Positions 22,001-32,548 of a stretch of DNA of 64,000 nucleotides are shown here, in pieces; within the stretch, counting starts at the first letter, position 1, and every line of letters begins with the position of its first letter. The notes beneath the pieces were generated by a model. The model was not told where the DNA came from. It did not search any database and saw only the letters and a list, made by a program, of their open reading frames with translations. This stretch comes from Hexactinellida sp. DTS-2022 (lineage: Eukaryota; Porifera; Hexactinellida). The DNA lies in assembly GCA_028753945.1 (NCBI GenBank), contig JAPNXP010000002.1, positions 14,949,624 to 15,013,623 on the forward strand. Reading direction: 5' to 3'. A program made the translations under genes and the position numbers.

Positions 22001-25000
22001 TCTTCCTTCAAAAGATTATAGGAATAAAGTGGAACCGGTTATAAGAATTATTAATTATTTATTAGTACAGTCAGGTCTGCTTATTGTGAACAATTTTCCG
22101 TCCGTTTAATATCAAGAACTTGTTACTATGAACAAGCCCTATATTCAAATTTAACAACTTACATAGGGTTTGTATTAAGTTGAGTTCGCATATTATGAAG
22201 TCTCTCTATTATGAACACATTTTTGGTCCTTGAATGGTAATAATAAAAGAACCTGACTGTATTGAAAAGGTTTGTATAAGAACACATTTATCTACCCCCA
22301 ACAATGTTCCTATAACCGGTATCCACTGTACTCTACTGTAATTACCGTTTCTGTAGTCTCTTGCTGTTGCCAATAAACAAAATAGATTTTGAGTGCGAAT
22401 TAACTAATTCGTTTTCAACAGACTTCACCCACCTATTAAAGGTTTGATTAACAATTTAGCGAGCATACAATAGACTGTATCTCGAATAGGAAAACTTACA
22501 TTAATCTCTGGTGAATGTTAGAAGTTAGCTCTTGTTTAGTCATGAAGAATTTATCCCGAATATCTCTATAAGATCAACAATTAAATAAATAAATAATTAA
22601 AGAATACTTAAACAGTTATCAACTTGTTTACTTCGTCATTAGATGGAGATAATAATTATCAGTGAATTTAACTGGCCTGTATTTCCATTAGAAATAAACT
22701 CACATTAATTGTTGGCAGTTAGTGTACATAACAGTAAGTTGTTGCTGTTGAATATCAAACAGATCTGATAGAACACTCGTATCATTTGTCGTCATTGCTC
22801 TATGACTCTGTTGTTGTAATCCCTGGAAGAAGGAATAAACAGTAATTCCGTTTGGTGGTCTATACATATATTATATCGTACAATATAATTTGTACAAACA
22901 AGTTACGTATTAACCGAATTATAGCCACAGTATTATTACAATTATTTCACGTAATATGCCACCAGAATAATGGATCTATTGTGGTGGTGTGGGCTGATCA
23001 TAAATAGATAATGAAGGGACTAAATTTAGGTTGAGACAGTCTAATTGAATAGTTATTTTTGCAACTAACAATTGGTTGTTGATTGCCCAAAAGAATGCAG
23101 TCTTTCTAATTATAATCCAAATGTCTAAAAATAGATTGTTTTTCAACATTAAGTTATAACTGAAGCCGAATTAACGTTGGGATAGTATCATGCAATAATT
23201 AGGTGTCTTTATGAAAACTGATGTTTCAAAAACTATGATGTAGTTTGGGGCAAGACAACTTAAAAGCAAATTGAAGCTTTATAAAATGGGTTTTAAGATG
23301 TGAATATCAACCTTTGCTCGGTCTACTTGTGACTGTAATATTTCTTGCGCGCCTCTCAAGAAATTCTGTAAAGTTCTAAGTCTCTCTTCCAATCCTTTAA
23401 TCTTCCGCATTCTGTCATTCTCTACGCAATCTATTGCAAGAGAGAATAATTAGAGTTGTTAAGTTAAATACAGTAGAACTGGTTAGTACGTACCTGATTT
23501 AGTACGTACTAACTTGTATAAGCAAGTTTGTCAATCTCTATGTATCTCTATGTAGTGTAAAGTGCTAACACTTGGATAATACGTATTAATTTTTCTCTCC
23601 CGAGGGGGTAAGTACAAAGTTATACTGTAGCTATAGCTATTAATGAATTAGAGTTATTAAATGAGAAAGCTATTAACTGTTAAATAATTAGGGAGGTCTT
23701 ACCAATTATTTCTTGTGAAGTCATTATCAGAGCTTTGATCTCCTCATTATTGTGAAACTACAGATAGGAATAAAATGTAAATACAGTATAACCTCGTTAG
23801 TATGAACACCAGGGGACCGTCAAAATGTGATCGCCTTATCGGGAATTCATATTAACCGGTGTCATTTATATTGAAGATGCTTTGAAGGGGACCGAATTGT
23901 GTTCGTATTAATTGGGATTTCGCATTAGCCGTATTCGTACTAACGAGGTCCAAATGAAAATGATGACATTAATTTATAGGAGTTTACCTGAGAAAGTGCT
24001 TCTTTGCTTTCTTCAGCCAGCTGGTCAAGAGACGAGTTAGGGTCCTAGTTACAATAACACACGTTAGGTATGTGTATATAACATATGCGCTATAATTACC
24101 TGAGACTCAATCCAGTCGAGCAGACACGATATTCCTTTCGGCGCCACATAGGAGCTCCCGGGGAGCAGTTCAGAGTGAGTCGTGTTGAAGCAGTCAAAGA
24201 AGGGCAGCTGTCTCAGTATCTCCAGGTCCTGTTTGTAACTAAACAGACATTAAACGCCAGTAACGCTATACTAATTAGTGCTATACTATAGTACTATACT
24301 ATAGTGCTATGCCAATAGTGCTATGCCAATAGTGCTATACTAATAGTGCTATACCAACCTGGATAGTAGTGTGTTGTAGTAGGATTTGCTGGCCTGAATG
24401 GAGCCGACTGATTCCTTCAGTTTCTCAAAGTGAGAGGAGAACGATCTGAGAAATACAATATAAACCTGTTATTACAAACACTCGGCGTAACCAAAATGTC
24501 GCTTATTATAAAGTCTATCTATTATGAACAACGTATTTGGTCCCTTGAATGCTCATATTAAAAGAACCTGACTGTATTATAATACAGTACTATTATAGAA
24601 AAGTGGCCATACAATACACTGTATAACTATTAACTACCCTAGTATACGATTGGCATGTGTATTACCTGACACTCCTGTCCAGGTTCTGCATAACGGCTTG
24701 CCATCCCTTCCCCTGCAGCGCCTGGCTGCGGGCCAGCTCCTCCGACTCGTCCACCAGCTGCTGACTCCGGCTAGCCAGCTCCTACAACACACAACACACA
24801 GTTAGAGCATAGGTATAGGGCATTGATAGCATACTCATTAAAGAGAGCATCTTACTAGTATTATTGCTCCTACAACATATAGTAAGAGCATAGCTCTATG
24901 GACCTCCCTATAGTATATATTATTCCATGGACCCCAGGTTGGGAACCATTGCTCTATGGATTGACAGAGCATCTTACTATAAGCTTATTTGGTGCTAAAC

Positions 25001-28000
25001 TTAGATTTATGAAGTTGTAGTTGAATGGATAAATATACAGAAAGGGTCCCTTGGACTTCGTTATAACAAGAGTTCACTTAATTATATCCCGCCAAAAGTA
25101 TTAACAAATGAGTATATTAGCCTCTGTTCTACTAGTGCTATTAGCTGTATAATTAAAGCCAGACCATAATGGTATATCTAGCTACCTGGGCTGCGTTTGT
25201 CTTTAGCTGGAGAGCTGCTAGCGTCTTGGTGTGCGCGGTGCATCTGTTGAGTATGTTCTGTAACTGTAAGTCTACTGAGAGAGATAGTATACAGGCTTAA
25301 TACAGTGGATGCCGGTTATAGGAACATGTCGGGAAGGGAACTGCATATAATGTTCTTATAACCAGCATGTTCTTATAACCGGCATAAATTAAATAGGGTA
25401 TATGGCAACCGTTTTCCAGTATAATGTTCTTATAACCGGTGTTCTTATATCCGGCATGTACTGTACAATTAAATATAAGATTTATACGTAGTATATCGGT
25501 CAACAGCTTTTATAATGTATTTTCAAGCACTGGCAAAGTAATAAAAAAAATTCATCAAAAATTAACCTTTGCGAAGCCGGGTTTTTGTATTAAAAATATG
25601 TCGGCCGATAAATAAGAGAGTCCTTAAATACAACAGATAATACCTTTCTCAATGGGTGTTATGTTAGGAGCCACATTGGTGGAAACAGCTTGTTTCGAGA
25701 ATAGAAATATAGGGTTTGTATCCTATAGAGAACGAATAATAATAGTTAGAACTATGTTGTAATCGTATAAGCTATTATTTGCTTACTCTAATTTGATAAA
25801 CCAATTAAACTATAAATCAATTAGAAATTTATTTATACAGTATAACGTACGAAGACGGTTAACACGAACACTATTTCAGTGCCCTTTAAAGCATTTTTCA
25901 ATACAAATGAAATCGGTTAAACAAATACTAATTATGGATAAGGCGAACACATTTTAACGGTCCCCTGGTGTTCGTACTAACGAGGTTATACTATACATAA
26001 TATCTTATATTTATTACTACTACACTCACAGTTCCAGCTCCGTAGTTACACACGATGTGCGTGGGCTCTAGCGTAACGCCCCCGGACACCAGCAGCAGCT
26101 GGGAGGAGACAGGCACTCCGCTCTCCGTCTCGAGACTCGTCTGGAGATCTGATACGCTACACATGCACACGCGTAAATACACAATGCATTATACATGCAC
26201 TATACATTGAACACGCGTGATACAGTGGAACCCAGCTTAATGGGAGCTTTTAAAGTCCCGTTTGACTTCATTAGTAGATATTAACATAAATATATTCACA
26301 ATTACGGCACCACAAATTACGGCCTTTTCTATCGGTTCCGGGGTTCCACTGTATACCGTATTTACTCAAATAGAAGCATCCATTGGATAATCGCGAATAA
26401 ATGCTAGATATACAAATACGGTAGCAAATAGTAGCCTCCATCAAATAATAGCTATTCCCGTGAAGGCTGAAATTAATAATAAATAGCATTCAACTAAATA
26501 CGACTCTCACTCCCAAAAGCAACATAATTTCCTCCTAGACAGCAGCACATATGCATTATGCCATTCAATCAGAATACCTTGGTTACGCAAGCCAGTTACT
26601 TATTCTAGAATGTGTGTTCTATCAGTTAAGTATAAGAATCTATTATTTACGTGGGTAGCGTAATACAGTGGGATTAAAGAGGAATAGCTAGTAAGCTGTG
26701 CTCCTCCTTAATGACTTTTCTAATTATTCATATTTATATTATAATCTAGGTTGTGTTGTGTGTGCTGTAATCGTGTCAATTGAAAGGAAACTTTTCTAGG
26801 CGGGCGAAAATCGAGAGAAATTCCCATAGACTTAATACAATTGAGTAATTTAGGCGCGTGTGAGCTCAAATTAAATCTAGGTACGTATAAATGTATCTGG
26901 ATTAAAGACTGGTTATAATAAAATGTAGTTAATATAATCATATAATTAGGGACAAGTTAACTAGTCTATTAGACTATAAATCTGCCACATAATTTAATCA
27001 TTTTTATATGAATACGTATGATAAAGAGGCATTTTATGTTTGGTATTACAAAAGTAATAGAAGGTAAGACAACATATTTGGCTACATTATATGCATATAT
27101 TAGTCGGTTTAATAATGCAGTTACATAATAAAAGATGAGTTAACTTTCCCACAGGCCACAAAATTATAAACGAAATACAGTAGACTCTAGTTAATAAGAT
27201 CACACTAAGGGTAAATATCGATTATTAAAGTACAAAGTTTAATTCCCCTAGCCTATACAAAATGCATGCAAACGAGTCCAGTTAATACTAATTCCAGTGA
27301 ATACGAACATATTTCGACGGTCCCCTGGTGTTCCTTTAACGAGAGTCTACTGTACGTACTAACATAGGGTAAAATGTCTCGTAAAGTGGATAAGGAAAAC
27401 ATATCAGTGTGGTTGAAAGGTTCATTTGAAGCAAGACATTACATTTAATGATTAGTATCCACGTAATATAATTATACAGGCAAAGGCTTCTAAATTCTGG
27501 CTATCATAATAACAACATTTATTAAGTGAATCGATTAGAAGGAATCTTCGTAATTATAGATACAGTAGAACCTCGTTAGTATGAACACGGTTAATTAATA
27601 CGAAATTCCCATTAATTAAAACGAAAAACTATTCTAGTCCCTTCAGACTTTTCAATACAAATGACATTGGTTAAAAATACAGAATTCCGGATAAGGCGAA
27701 CGCATTTTGGTGCTCGTACTAACGAAGTTCTACTGTAATAAACCATAATACGTAACAGTTTAGTAGTTATATTTGACACTAAATTCAAAACGTTTAACTT
27801 TAGAGTATTTATCGGACTAAAAATATAACAAATTATCGATAATTAGAATGTCTAGCTAATCTGACGTAAATGGAATTAACACTTTGAGTTAGTGTAAAGA
27901 CATTATTCACATTCAAAGTTATAAATAGAAATATGCTTAGCGAAGGGCTTCAGTCAACAAGAAATTCTACTTATTATAAAGTCGATAAATAAAGAGACGT

Positions 28001-28280
28001 TAGGTAACTCAAAATTCCCGAATATTGGAGAAATCACACATTTTTGACCTTTTGTAACCAAAAAGGATGGTCTGTCCATTGATTACGTAACGTTTGACCT
28101 ACCCTATACCATTATAATATATCGCAGCATATTATAGAATAAGACAAATAAACATAGAACAATCGACTATATAAATAATATTGTAAGAATTGAGAAATAA
28201 ATAACTCACTTTCCAGCTGCCAGACTGAGATCGTCCAGTTTTATCAACTGTCCAATATTTACATAAAATATGTGTAACAT
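16079..28280 (-). CDS. RB1CC1: RB1CC1/FIP200 (ATG11/ATG17-like) autophagy scaffold
   Basis: FIP200 is the scaffold of the ULK1 autophagy-initiation complex. About 28 small exons span 12.2 kb and encode roughly 1,250 residues (human 1,594). Exon 1 (28280-28210) starts MLHIFYVNIGQ. Exons 2-3 (26156-26030, 25722-25644) complete the ubiquitin-like domain, ending GAGTDTNPIFLF, nearly the vertebrate sequence. Exons at about 25.27-21.54 kb give the ATG17-like helical region (GWQAVMQNLD, PFFDCFNTT, LLDWIESQ, YVNCINEVLRRREYSKQF). A long coiled coil follows (20651-19821, 19648-19358, 19078-18841, 18427-18159). The C-terminal claw is built from 17961-17909, 17666-17573, 17230-17118, 16889-16752 (FRAGDIVIFFLDN), 16482-16428 (FGRV) and 16147-16079 (LPVGTVFYRIKV, stop). 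All listed junctions keep phase. Small-exon boundaries between 21.1 and 25.3 kb are approximate. Introns carry many MITEs. Confidence 0.93.
16506..16711. repeat. pogo-type MITE, family C, in an RB1CC1 3' intron
   Basis: Termini TACAGTCAGGTCTGCTTATT and AAGAACCTGACTGTA flank about 205 bp. Other copies lie at 22065-22262, 50931-51126 and ~59480-59665, plus a partial copy near 24490-24575. Confidence 0.8.
18448..18775. repeat. Nested MITEs: family C inside family B
   Basis: The outer ends GTAAAGTCCCGTTATAACGA and TTCGTTATAACGAGAATTTACTG belong to family B. Its interior is interrupted at about 18550-18725 by an inverted family C sequence (CATTCAAGGG..., ...AGCAGACG...CACAATAAGCA). Family C was therefore active after this B copy landed. 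Confidence 0.65.
19108..19302. repeat. pogo-type MITE, family G
   Basis: Termini AGTATACTCCGCTTAAGAGA and ATTAAGCGGAGTCGACTGTA flank about 195 bp. Two internal ACCGGTTAATAGATTT-type motifs sit in the subterminal regions. Related copies lie at ~21180-21270 and 29667-29820. Confidence 0.75.
21660..21830. repeat. MITE, family I (AGACCGTCTA termini)
   Basis: AGACCGTCTATTTCTAGACC at the left is mirrored by CCGTCTAGAAATATACCGTCT at the right. A fragment of the same family lies at 29213-29270, upstream of RB1CC1. Confidence 0.65.
22065..22262. repeat. pogo-type MITE, family C
   Basis: Intact termini TACAGTCAGGTCTGCTTATT and AGAACCTGACTGTA bound about 198 bp within an RB1CC1 intron. Confidence 0.78.
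23469..23630. repeat. pogo-type MITE, family L
   Basis: The element starts TACAGTAGAACTGGTTAGTA and carries repeated GTACGTACTAAC motifs. It ends at TTATACTGTA and lies in an RB1CC1 intron. Copies or remnants lie at 290-430, 16199-16310, 32145-32418 and 37359-37516. Confidence 0.6.
23781..23952. repeat. pogo-type MITE, family A, in an RB1CC1 intron
   Basis: It starts TACAGTATAACCTCGTTAGT and ends in GTACTAACGAGGTC, the inverted terminus, with the last bases decayed. Confidence 0.65.
25299..25612. repeat. Adjacent E-family and H-family MITEs in an RB1CC1 intron
   Basis: 25299-25468 starts TACAGTGGATGCCGGTTATA and ends with GTTCTTATATCCGGCATGTACTGTA (family E). 25491-25612 is an H-family palindrome between GTATATCGGTCAACA and ATGTCGGCCGATAA. 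The two lie almost end to end. Confidence 0.68.
25836..25993. repeat. pogo-type MITE, family A, in an RB1CC1 intron
   Basis: It starts TACAGTATAACGTACGAAGA and ends GTTCGTACTAACGAGGTTATACTAT, about 158 bp, just downstream (on the minus strand) of the exon that ends at 26030. Confidence 0.68.
26768..26905. repeat. Interspersed repeat, family M, in RB1CC1 intron 1
   Basis: A segment with GAAAATCGAGAGAAATTCCC and TTAGGCGCGTGTGAGCTC recurs in opposite orientation at about 40045-40215 in the second ARH1-like gene. The ends are not clear. Confidence 0.55.
27176..27353. repeat. pogo-type MITE, family J, in RB1CC1 intron 1
   Basis: It starts TACAGTAGACTCTAGTTAAT and ends TTTAACGAGAGTCTACTGTA. Family J recurs at 30046-30343, 43291-43471, 45095-45247, 45670-45922 and 51132-51296. 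Confidence 0.75.
27560..27737. repeat. pogo-type MITE, family A, in RB1CC1 intron 1
   Basis: Intact termini TACAGTAGAACCTCGTTAGT and ACGAAGTTCTACTGTA bound about 177 bp. Confidence 0.78.
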
Positions 28281-29422
28281 TTCGTATACGTTCTTAGAAC
28301 AAATTGTACTATCTGAGGTTGTACTGCTGATAAGCTGTTGTTGTTGTTGTTATTGTGAATAGCAAGACATGAGCACAAGAGGGGCTTATATACTACCTAG
28401 CATTGTACTTAGAACCAAGGATAATAAAAACATTCCACAATACTACCATTGTAATTCCCTCAGTAAAACTGCATATTTAGCAGTACGCATTTAAGATAAA
28501 AAGACAAATAAATATTATTGTAAAACCAACAAGGGAATGTGACCAGATACTTAATATTATAAATGAATTGTTTATCAAATGTACAACAATTGCTTGAGAA
28601 AGGGACTAATAATGAGTTGTAATAAATTAATAATGGCTTCGTTGTGTTATTCTATTACGCTTTTTGTTAGATTTTGAAGTGATTCCGGGTTATAATTATA
28701 TAAACTAGTTAATCAGTAAGAACTCCAACAATAATTAATAATAATTAATAATTAATAATACTTCCGATTAAAGTTTAAACCTATCATTATATGCCTTATT
28801 ATGTAACACAATCTCACAAATAATTAATTACAATTTAAGAGCAAAATATGAGTGTATTAAGTATCAATTGGTGCTATTTTAAGAACTGATGTTCTAAGGT
28901 ATGTCATTATAATTAAACGGAGTTGCACAAAGGTAGAAGGTTAAAATAACAACTTTAATTTAGTAGATACAGCTACTATACTGTGTAAATTCAAATTAGT
29001 AGAAGTTTGTAGAACACATTTTTTCATTAATCACCTTTTTAAATTAGTTTATGTACAAGTTAAATTTCCAAATTACTATTCAAAAGATTTTATAAATTAG
29101 TTATTTATGTGGTTAACACATAATTAATTGTTGCTAATTATACTTGCTATAAGTCGTTGAGAATTTGAAAGAATAACTGTGGTATTCAAAGTGTAGAAAT
29201 AAAGAAATAGTTTATATATAGACCGTCTATAAATAGACAGTGTACATAGTATAAGGAAGCTCTATACAAAATACAAAATTAATGTATTTAGCGGCGTAGG
29301 AGTTATAAATAAACCAGCGATTAAACACAATAATGCAATTAATAATTTAATAATGCAACTCCTACAGACCATGGCAATAAAGAATTTACTTTTCCTAGAA
29401 TAATATGCGGATATAATATAAC
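28281..29422. other. RB1CC1 promoter region and EIF3H 3' flank
   Basis: About 1.1 kb of very AT-rich DNA. A (TTG)n stretch lies near 28335-28350 and an I-family MITE fragment at 29213-29270. It must contain the RB1CC1 promoter on the minus strand, but no convincing TATA or other element is recognised. Confidence 0.4.
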
Positions 29423-32128
29423 TCAGTTATTTAGCAACTCCGCTAGCGCTAACTTGTTGAGTCCTGTTTCTGCCAGCTGTTGCGCTTGCTTGGCGTGTGA
29501 CTCCAGCTGAGAGCTGATAACAAGTCGGTTGAAGTGGTTTGCAGGGACAGGACGGTCTACGTGTCTGTCCAGATCTTCTGGCGTGTAGGGGGGCAGCGCC
29601 CGCATTCCCTGTTCCCGTCTCTTCTCGTTCTCCTCTCTCTAAAGATGCAGTTGTTATTGTACGGTAGTACCGTATACTCCGCTTAATAGAGCCACCGGTT
29701 CATAGATTTCTCCGCTTAACCATAATGGGGTCAAAATTTCACAGGATTTATAGGACGGAATTACAGTTCGACTCAAAATATTTTCGGTTAACATATTTCT
29801 TCGCTTAATTCGGTCAAACTACTTTATTATTATTGTAATTCGACCATGGATAATAATAATTGGCATTACTCACTCGCTTGGCTGCCAACAATTTCCTATC
29901 TTTTTCCAGACTGTAGTTCTTCCGCTGTTCTTTTGTAATCGATCCAAATTCCTGAGACACAATATCGATGTCCTTCATTAGGGACTGGATAGATCGGTCG
30001 AGATAAGAGCTACTCAATAAATGTCAGAATTAATATTGCGTATAAATACAGTAGACTCTCATAATACGAACATACTAGATAGAGATAAGGGAATTATTTG
30101 GTTAAGGAATACAAAGTTGGTTTCCCTAGCCCAGCGATTCCCAACCCTTTCAACCGTGGACCCTCCTATAGTAAATACCAAACATTATGTGGACCCCTCC
30201 CATTGACCGTAATACAAATTTTGAAATCTTGTGGACCCCAGTTTGAGAACCACTGCCATAGCCTATAATACTATGAATTTCCAGATAATACAACACATTT
30301 CGACGGTCTCCTGGTGTTCCTATTAACGAGGTCTGCTGTATATGCGTATTATAATATAAGAACTATAGCAACTAACGAATGCAGGATATTGAGAGCATCA
30401 GAAGAGGGGGCCACAGGACAGTCCTGCATAATATTATATAGCAGAGCAGTGCTCAGTGGAGAGGCCTTGTAGCAGACCTCAAGCTCGTTAAACAGGTCAT
30501 TGAATCTGATTCCCTTGTCAAACAGCCTGGAAGATACATCGCAATAAGTTAGCTATAATATCCGAGGTATAAACTCACTGTCGCGAAGAGAAATTTTCTT
30601 TGTATTTCTGTACAAACGCTTCGTTCTTCACTCGATACGCGTGCAACACAAGATTCCCAAGTCTTGATTGGTCAATGTCTAATAACAGATGGCAACGGTT
30701 ATATATTCAAACATAACTTGAAAATATGTTTATTCTGATGCAGGGGCTTTATCCAGGATGATTTTTGGAAATATTAAATAGGAGCGCGAAAATTGGAATC
30801 TTCTCCTATACCGTAACATTAATTTGTGATTTAGGCGTATGAAAATAGGATCAGACCAGGATTAGGAGCGTATTTACAAATGGCTGTATAATACACTGGG
30901 CCCTAACGATTAATACAAACAATATACAGCTAGCTAATAAGCTAATAAGCTAATAAGCTAATAAGCTAATAAGCTATAGCATACCGAATATGATAGCAAC
31001 TGCTGACTGGAATGAGACGATGTAGTCGTAGAGAGAAGTGAACAGCTCAGCTGTATCGATATCCCCGAACTGAACTGACTGATAGAATCCTATTATTATA
31101 AAGTCAAGTCCTGAGTCCTTGAAATTCTTAAGCATTCTGCTCTGGTAATCATCCGGAGCTACAGAATAGTAATGCGATTATTGCATACGTATAGTGGTGT
31201 ATCATACGTAGTATCCTATTACTTTTGGATAACAACAAGATTTTGTATAGATTGGAGAGATCGTAAATATAAATTCATAGCTAAACTAGGCGATGATTAA
31301 TAGAAAACTTGGGTTATTAAATTATTGCAACATTTTAACAAAAAACTACAGTCGAAACAGGTTTTTCTCTAACCAATTCTTTGCATGGAAATAAATTAAG
31401 AAAAATCCGATAGTTAGAATAAACCGATTGAAAATGATAACTTGCTATTATACGAACACAACTATATTGTACTATGAGTATACATACTAGCAGGATTGTC
31501 TGGCAGGGGAAATGCGTTTGTGACCTCAAGAAAGTTTTTAGTCAAAAACCCAACCAGGAATCCGCTAACTTGCTCGTCAGTGGACTTCTCGGAGCAGTGA
31601 GTCGCTATCTTCATCAGAGCCTAAACACATAATGTAATATGTTATACTATACAGTCAACTCTGTTATAACTAAGTGCTTGGGACCTGTAAATTCCTTCGT
31701 TATATCCGGATATTCGTTATAAGAGGATAATAATTAGTGCATTTAGTGCTCTGCAGTTATTTCATTATATCCGACTACGTTATAACGGGAGTTGACTGTA
31801 ACTACAGTGGTGTTCGTCTAATAGCAATTGCTCTATTAACAAATTATTTTCAGTCCCCAAGCGAGTATTTATTGTTCATTCTGTTCCTCTAATAGCAAGT
31901 TCGCCTATTAGCAACCGACTTGCTATTACGAACACCACTGTACTATAGATACACTGTCTATATCCCAGTATAGCGGGGTTACAAGTTACAACTGACGGAA
32001 CACTCGATGTGCACAGCGCCCGGAGGAGCTCTCTCCACAGACTCATGTAGCTTCCTATGTTTGTCTGCGGGGTCCGAGGCCTTGGCGTAGCTGCTCTCCT
32101 TTCCCTTGTCCTGAATAGCAGCGGCCAT
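29423..32128 (-). CDS. EIF3H: Translation initiation factor eIF3 subunit H
   Basis: Seven exons (32128-31997, 31620-31488, 31158-30985, 30678-30579, 30526-30377, 30009-29874, 29638-29423) join in phase to 346 residues (human 352). An MPN domain follows a short N-terminal leader: VSGFLVGFLTKNFLEVTNAFPLP, DFIIIGFYQSVQFGDIDTAELF, then GNLVLHAYRVK. The C-terminal helical part (FNDLFNELEVCYKASPL; RSIQSLMKDID) ends in HFNRLVISSQLESHAKQAQQL, matching the family C-terminus LLIAGQINTYCQ. As expected for eIF3h, the MPN fold lacks the JAMM metal motif, so it is a scaffold rather than a protease. It acts in the eIF3 complex in 40S recruitment and re-initiation. The start ATG is the first in-frame one and fits family length. 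Confidence 0.95.
29667..29820. repeat. pogo-type MITE, family G, in the last EIF3H intron
   Basis: The left end CCGTATACTCCGCTTAATAG and internal CACCGGTTCATAGATTTC match family G. The right end is degraded near 29820. Confidence 0.6.
30046..30343. repeat. pogo-type MITE, family J, carrying a hAT insertion
   Basis: It starts TACAGTAGACTCTCATAATA and ends TAACGAGGTCTGCTGTA. The interior is split by the hAT-like element at 30132-30255. Without that insert the element is the usual ~170 bp. Confidence 0.72.
30132..30255. mobile_element. hAT-like MITE nested in a J-family MITE
   Basis: Termini CAGCGATTCCCAACC and GAGAACCACTG, with internal GTGGACCCC motifs, resemble hAT/Charlie-type short elements. 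Eight-base flanks CCCTAGCC and CCATAGCC differ at one position, as expected for an aged 8-bp target-site duplication. Relatives lie at 45782-45886 and ~48293-48405, with a fragment near 24900-24955. Confidence 0.72.
30739..30895. repeat. Interspersed repeat, family N, in an EIF3H intron
   Basis: It contains TCTTCTCCTATACCGTAACA and TTAGGCGTATGAAAAT. The same sequence recurs (other strand) at 36786-36972, 46284-46456 and 60233-60420. No inverted termini are obvious, so the class is uncertain. Confidence 0.6.
30926..30977. repeat. Short 9-bp tandem repeat in an EIF3H intron
   Basis: AGCTAATAAGC-type units repeat about five times just before the donor of the EIF3H exon ending at 30985. Confidence 0.7.
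31649..31948. repeat. Two adjacent pogo-type MITEs (B then D) in EIF3H intron 1
   Basis: 31649-31800 has family B ends ACAGTCAACTCTGTTATAAC and AACGGGAGTTGACTGTA. 31804-31948 has family D ends TACAGTGGTGTTCGTCTAAT and TTACGAACACCACTGTA. Only a few bases separate them, so together they fill most of the 376-bp intron. Confidence 0.78.
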
Positions 32129-32144
32129 TCTATGCAGAGCTATT

Positions 32145-32418
32145 GTACTACAGTAGAACTCGGTTATAACGTATGTACCTGTTAGTGTGTACTTAGGGTT
32201 AGTACGTACTATTGTTTAACTAAGTTGTAATTGTAAAGCAGTACGTGTGTATTTCTAAGTACTGTTACTCGGTTAGTTAGTCGGATAATATTACAGTGGA
32301 TGCCGGTTATAAGAACATCGTAATATATTATATAGGGGTATATGGCAACCGTTTTCCAGTAGAATGTTCTTATATCCGGTGTTTGTATATATTTCCGTTA
32401 TAACCGAGCTCTACTGTA
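32145..32418. repeat. L-family MITE with an E-family MITE inside, upstream of EIF3H
   Basis: The outer ends are TACAGTAGAACTCGGTTATA and ACCGAGCTCTACTGTA. A TACAGTGGATGCCGGTTATA E-type start lies inside at ~32292. This nested pair begins 17 bp upstream of the EIF3H ATG and occupies most of the space to RIDA, so it overlaps the likely EIF3H promoter. Confidence 0.65.
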
Positions 32419-32548
32419 TTACGATTATATTAACAAGCTAGATAAGAGTACAATGATATATTAGAACTACAAATGATATAAAAGCTGAAGCAATATAAAG
32501 TGAGAGAATAGTGCTTATATTCTAAGTGAGCAGAGAATTGAGTTGTGA

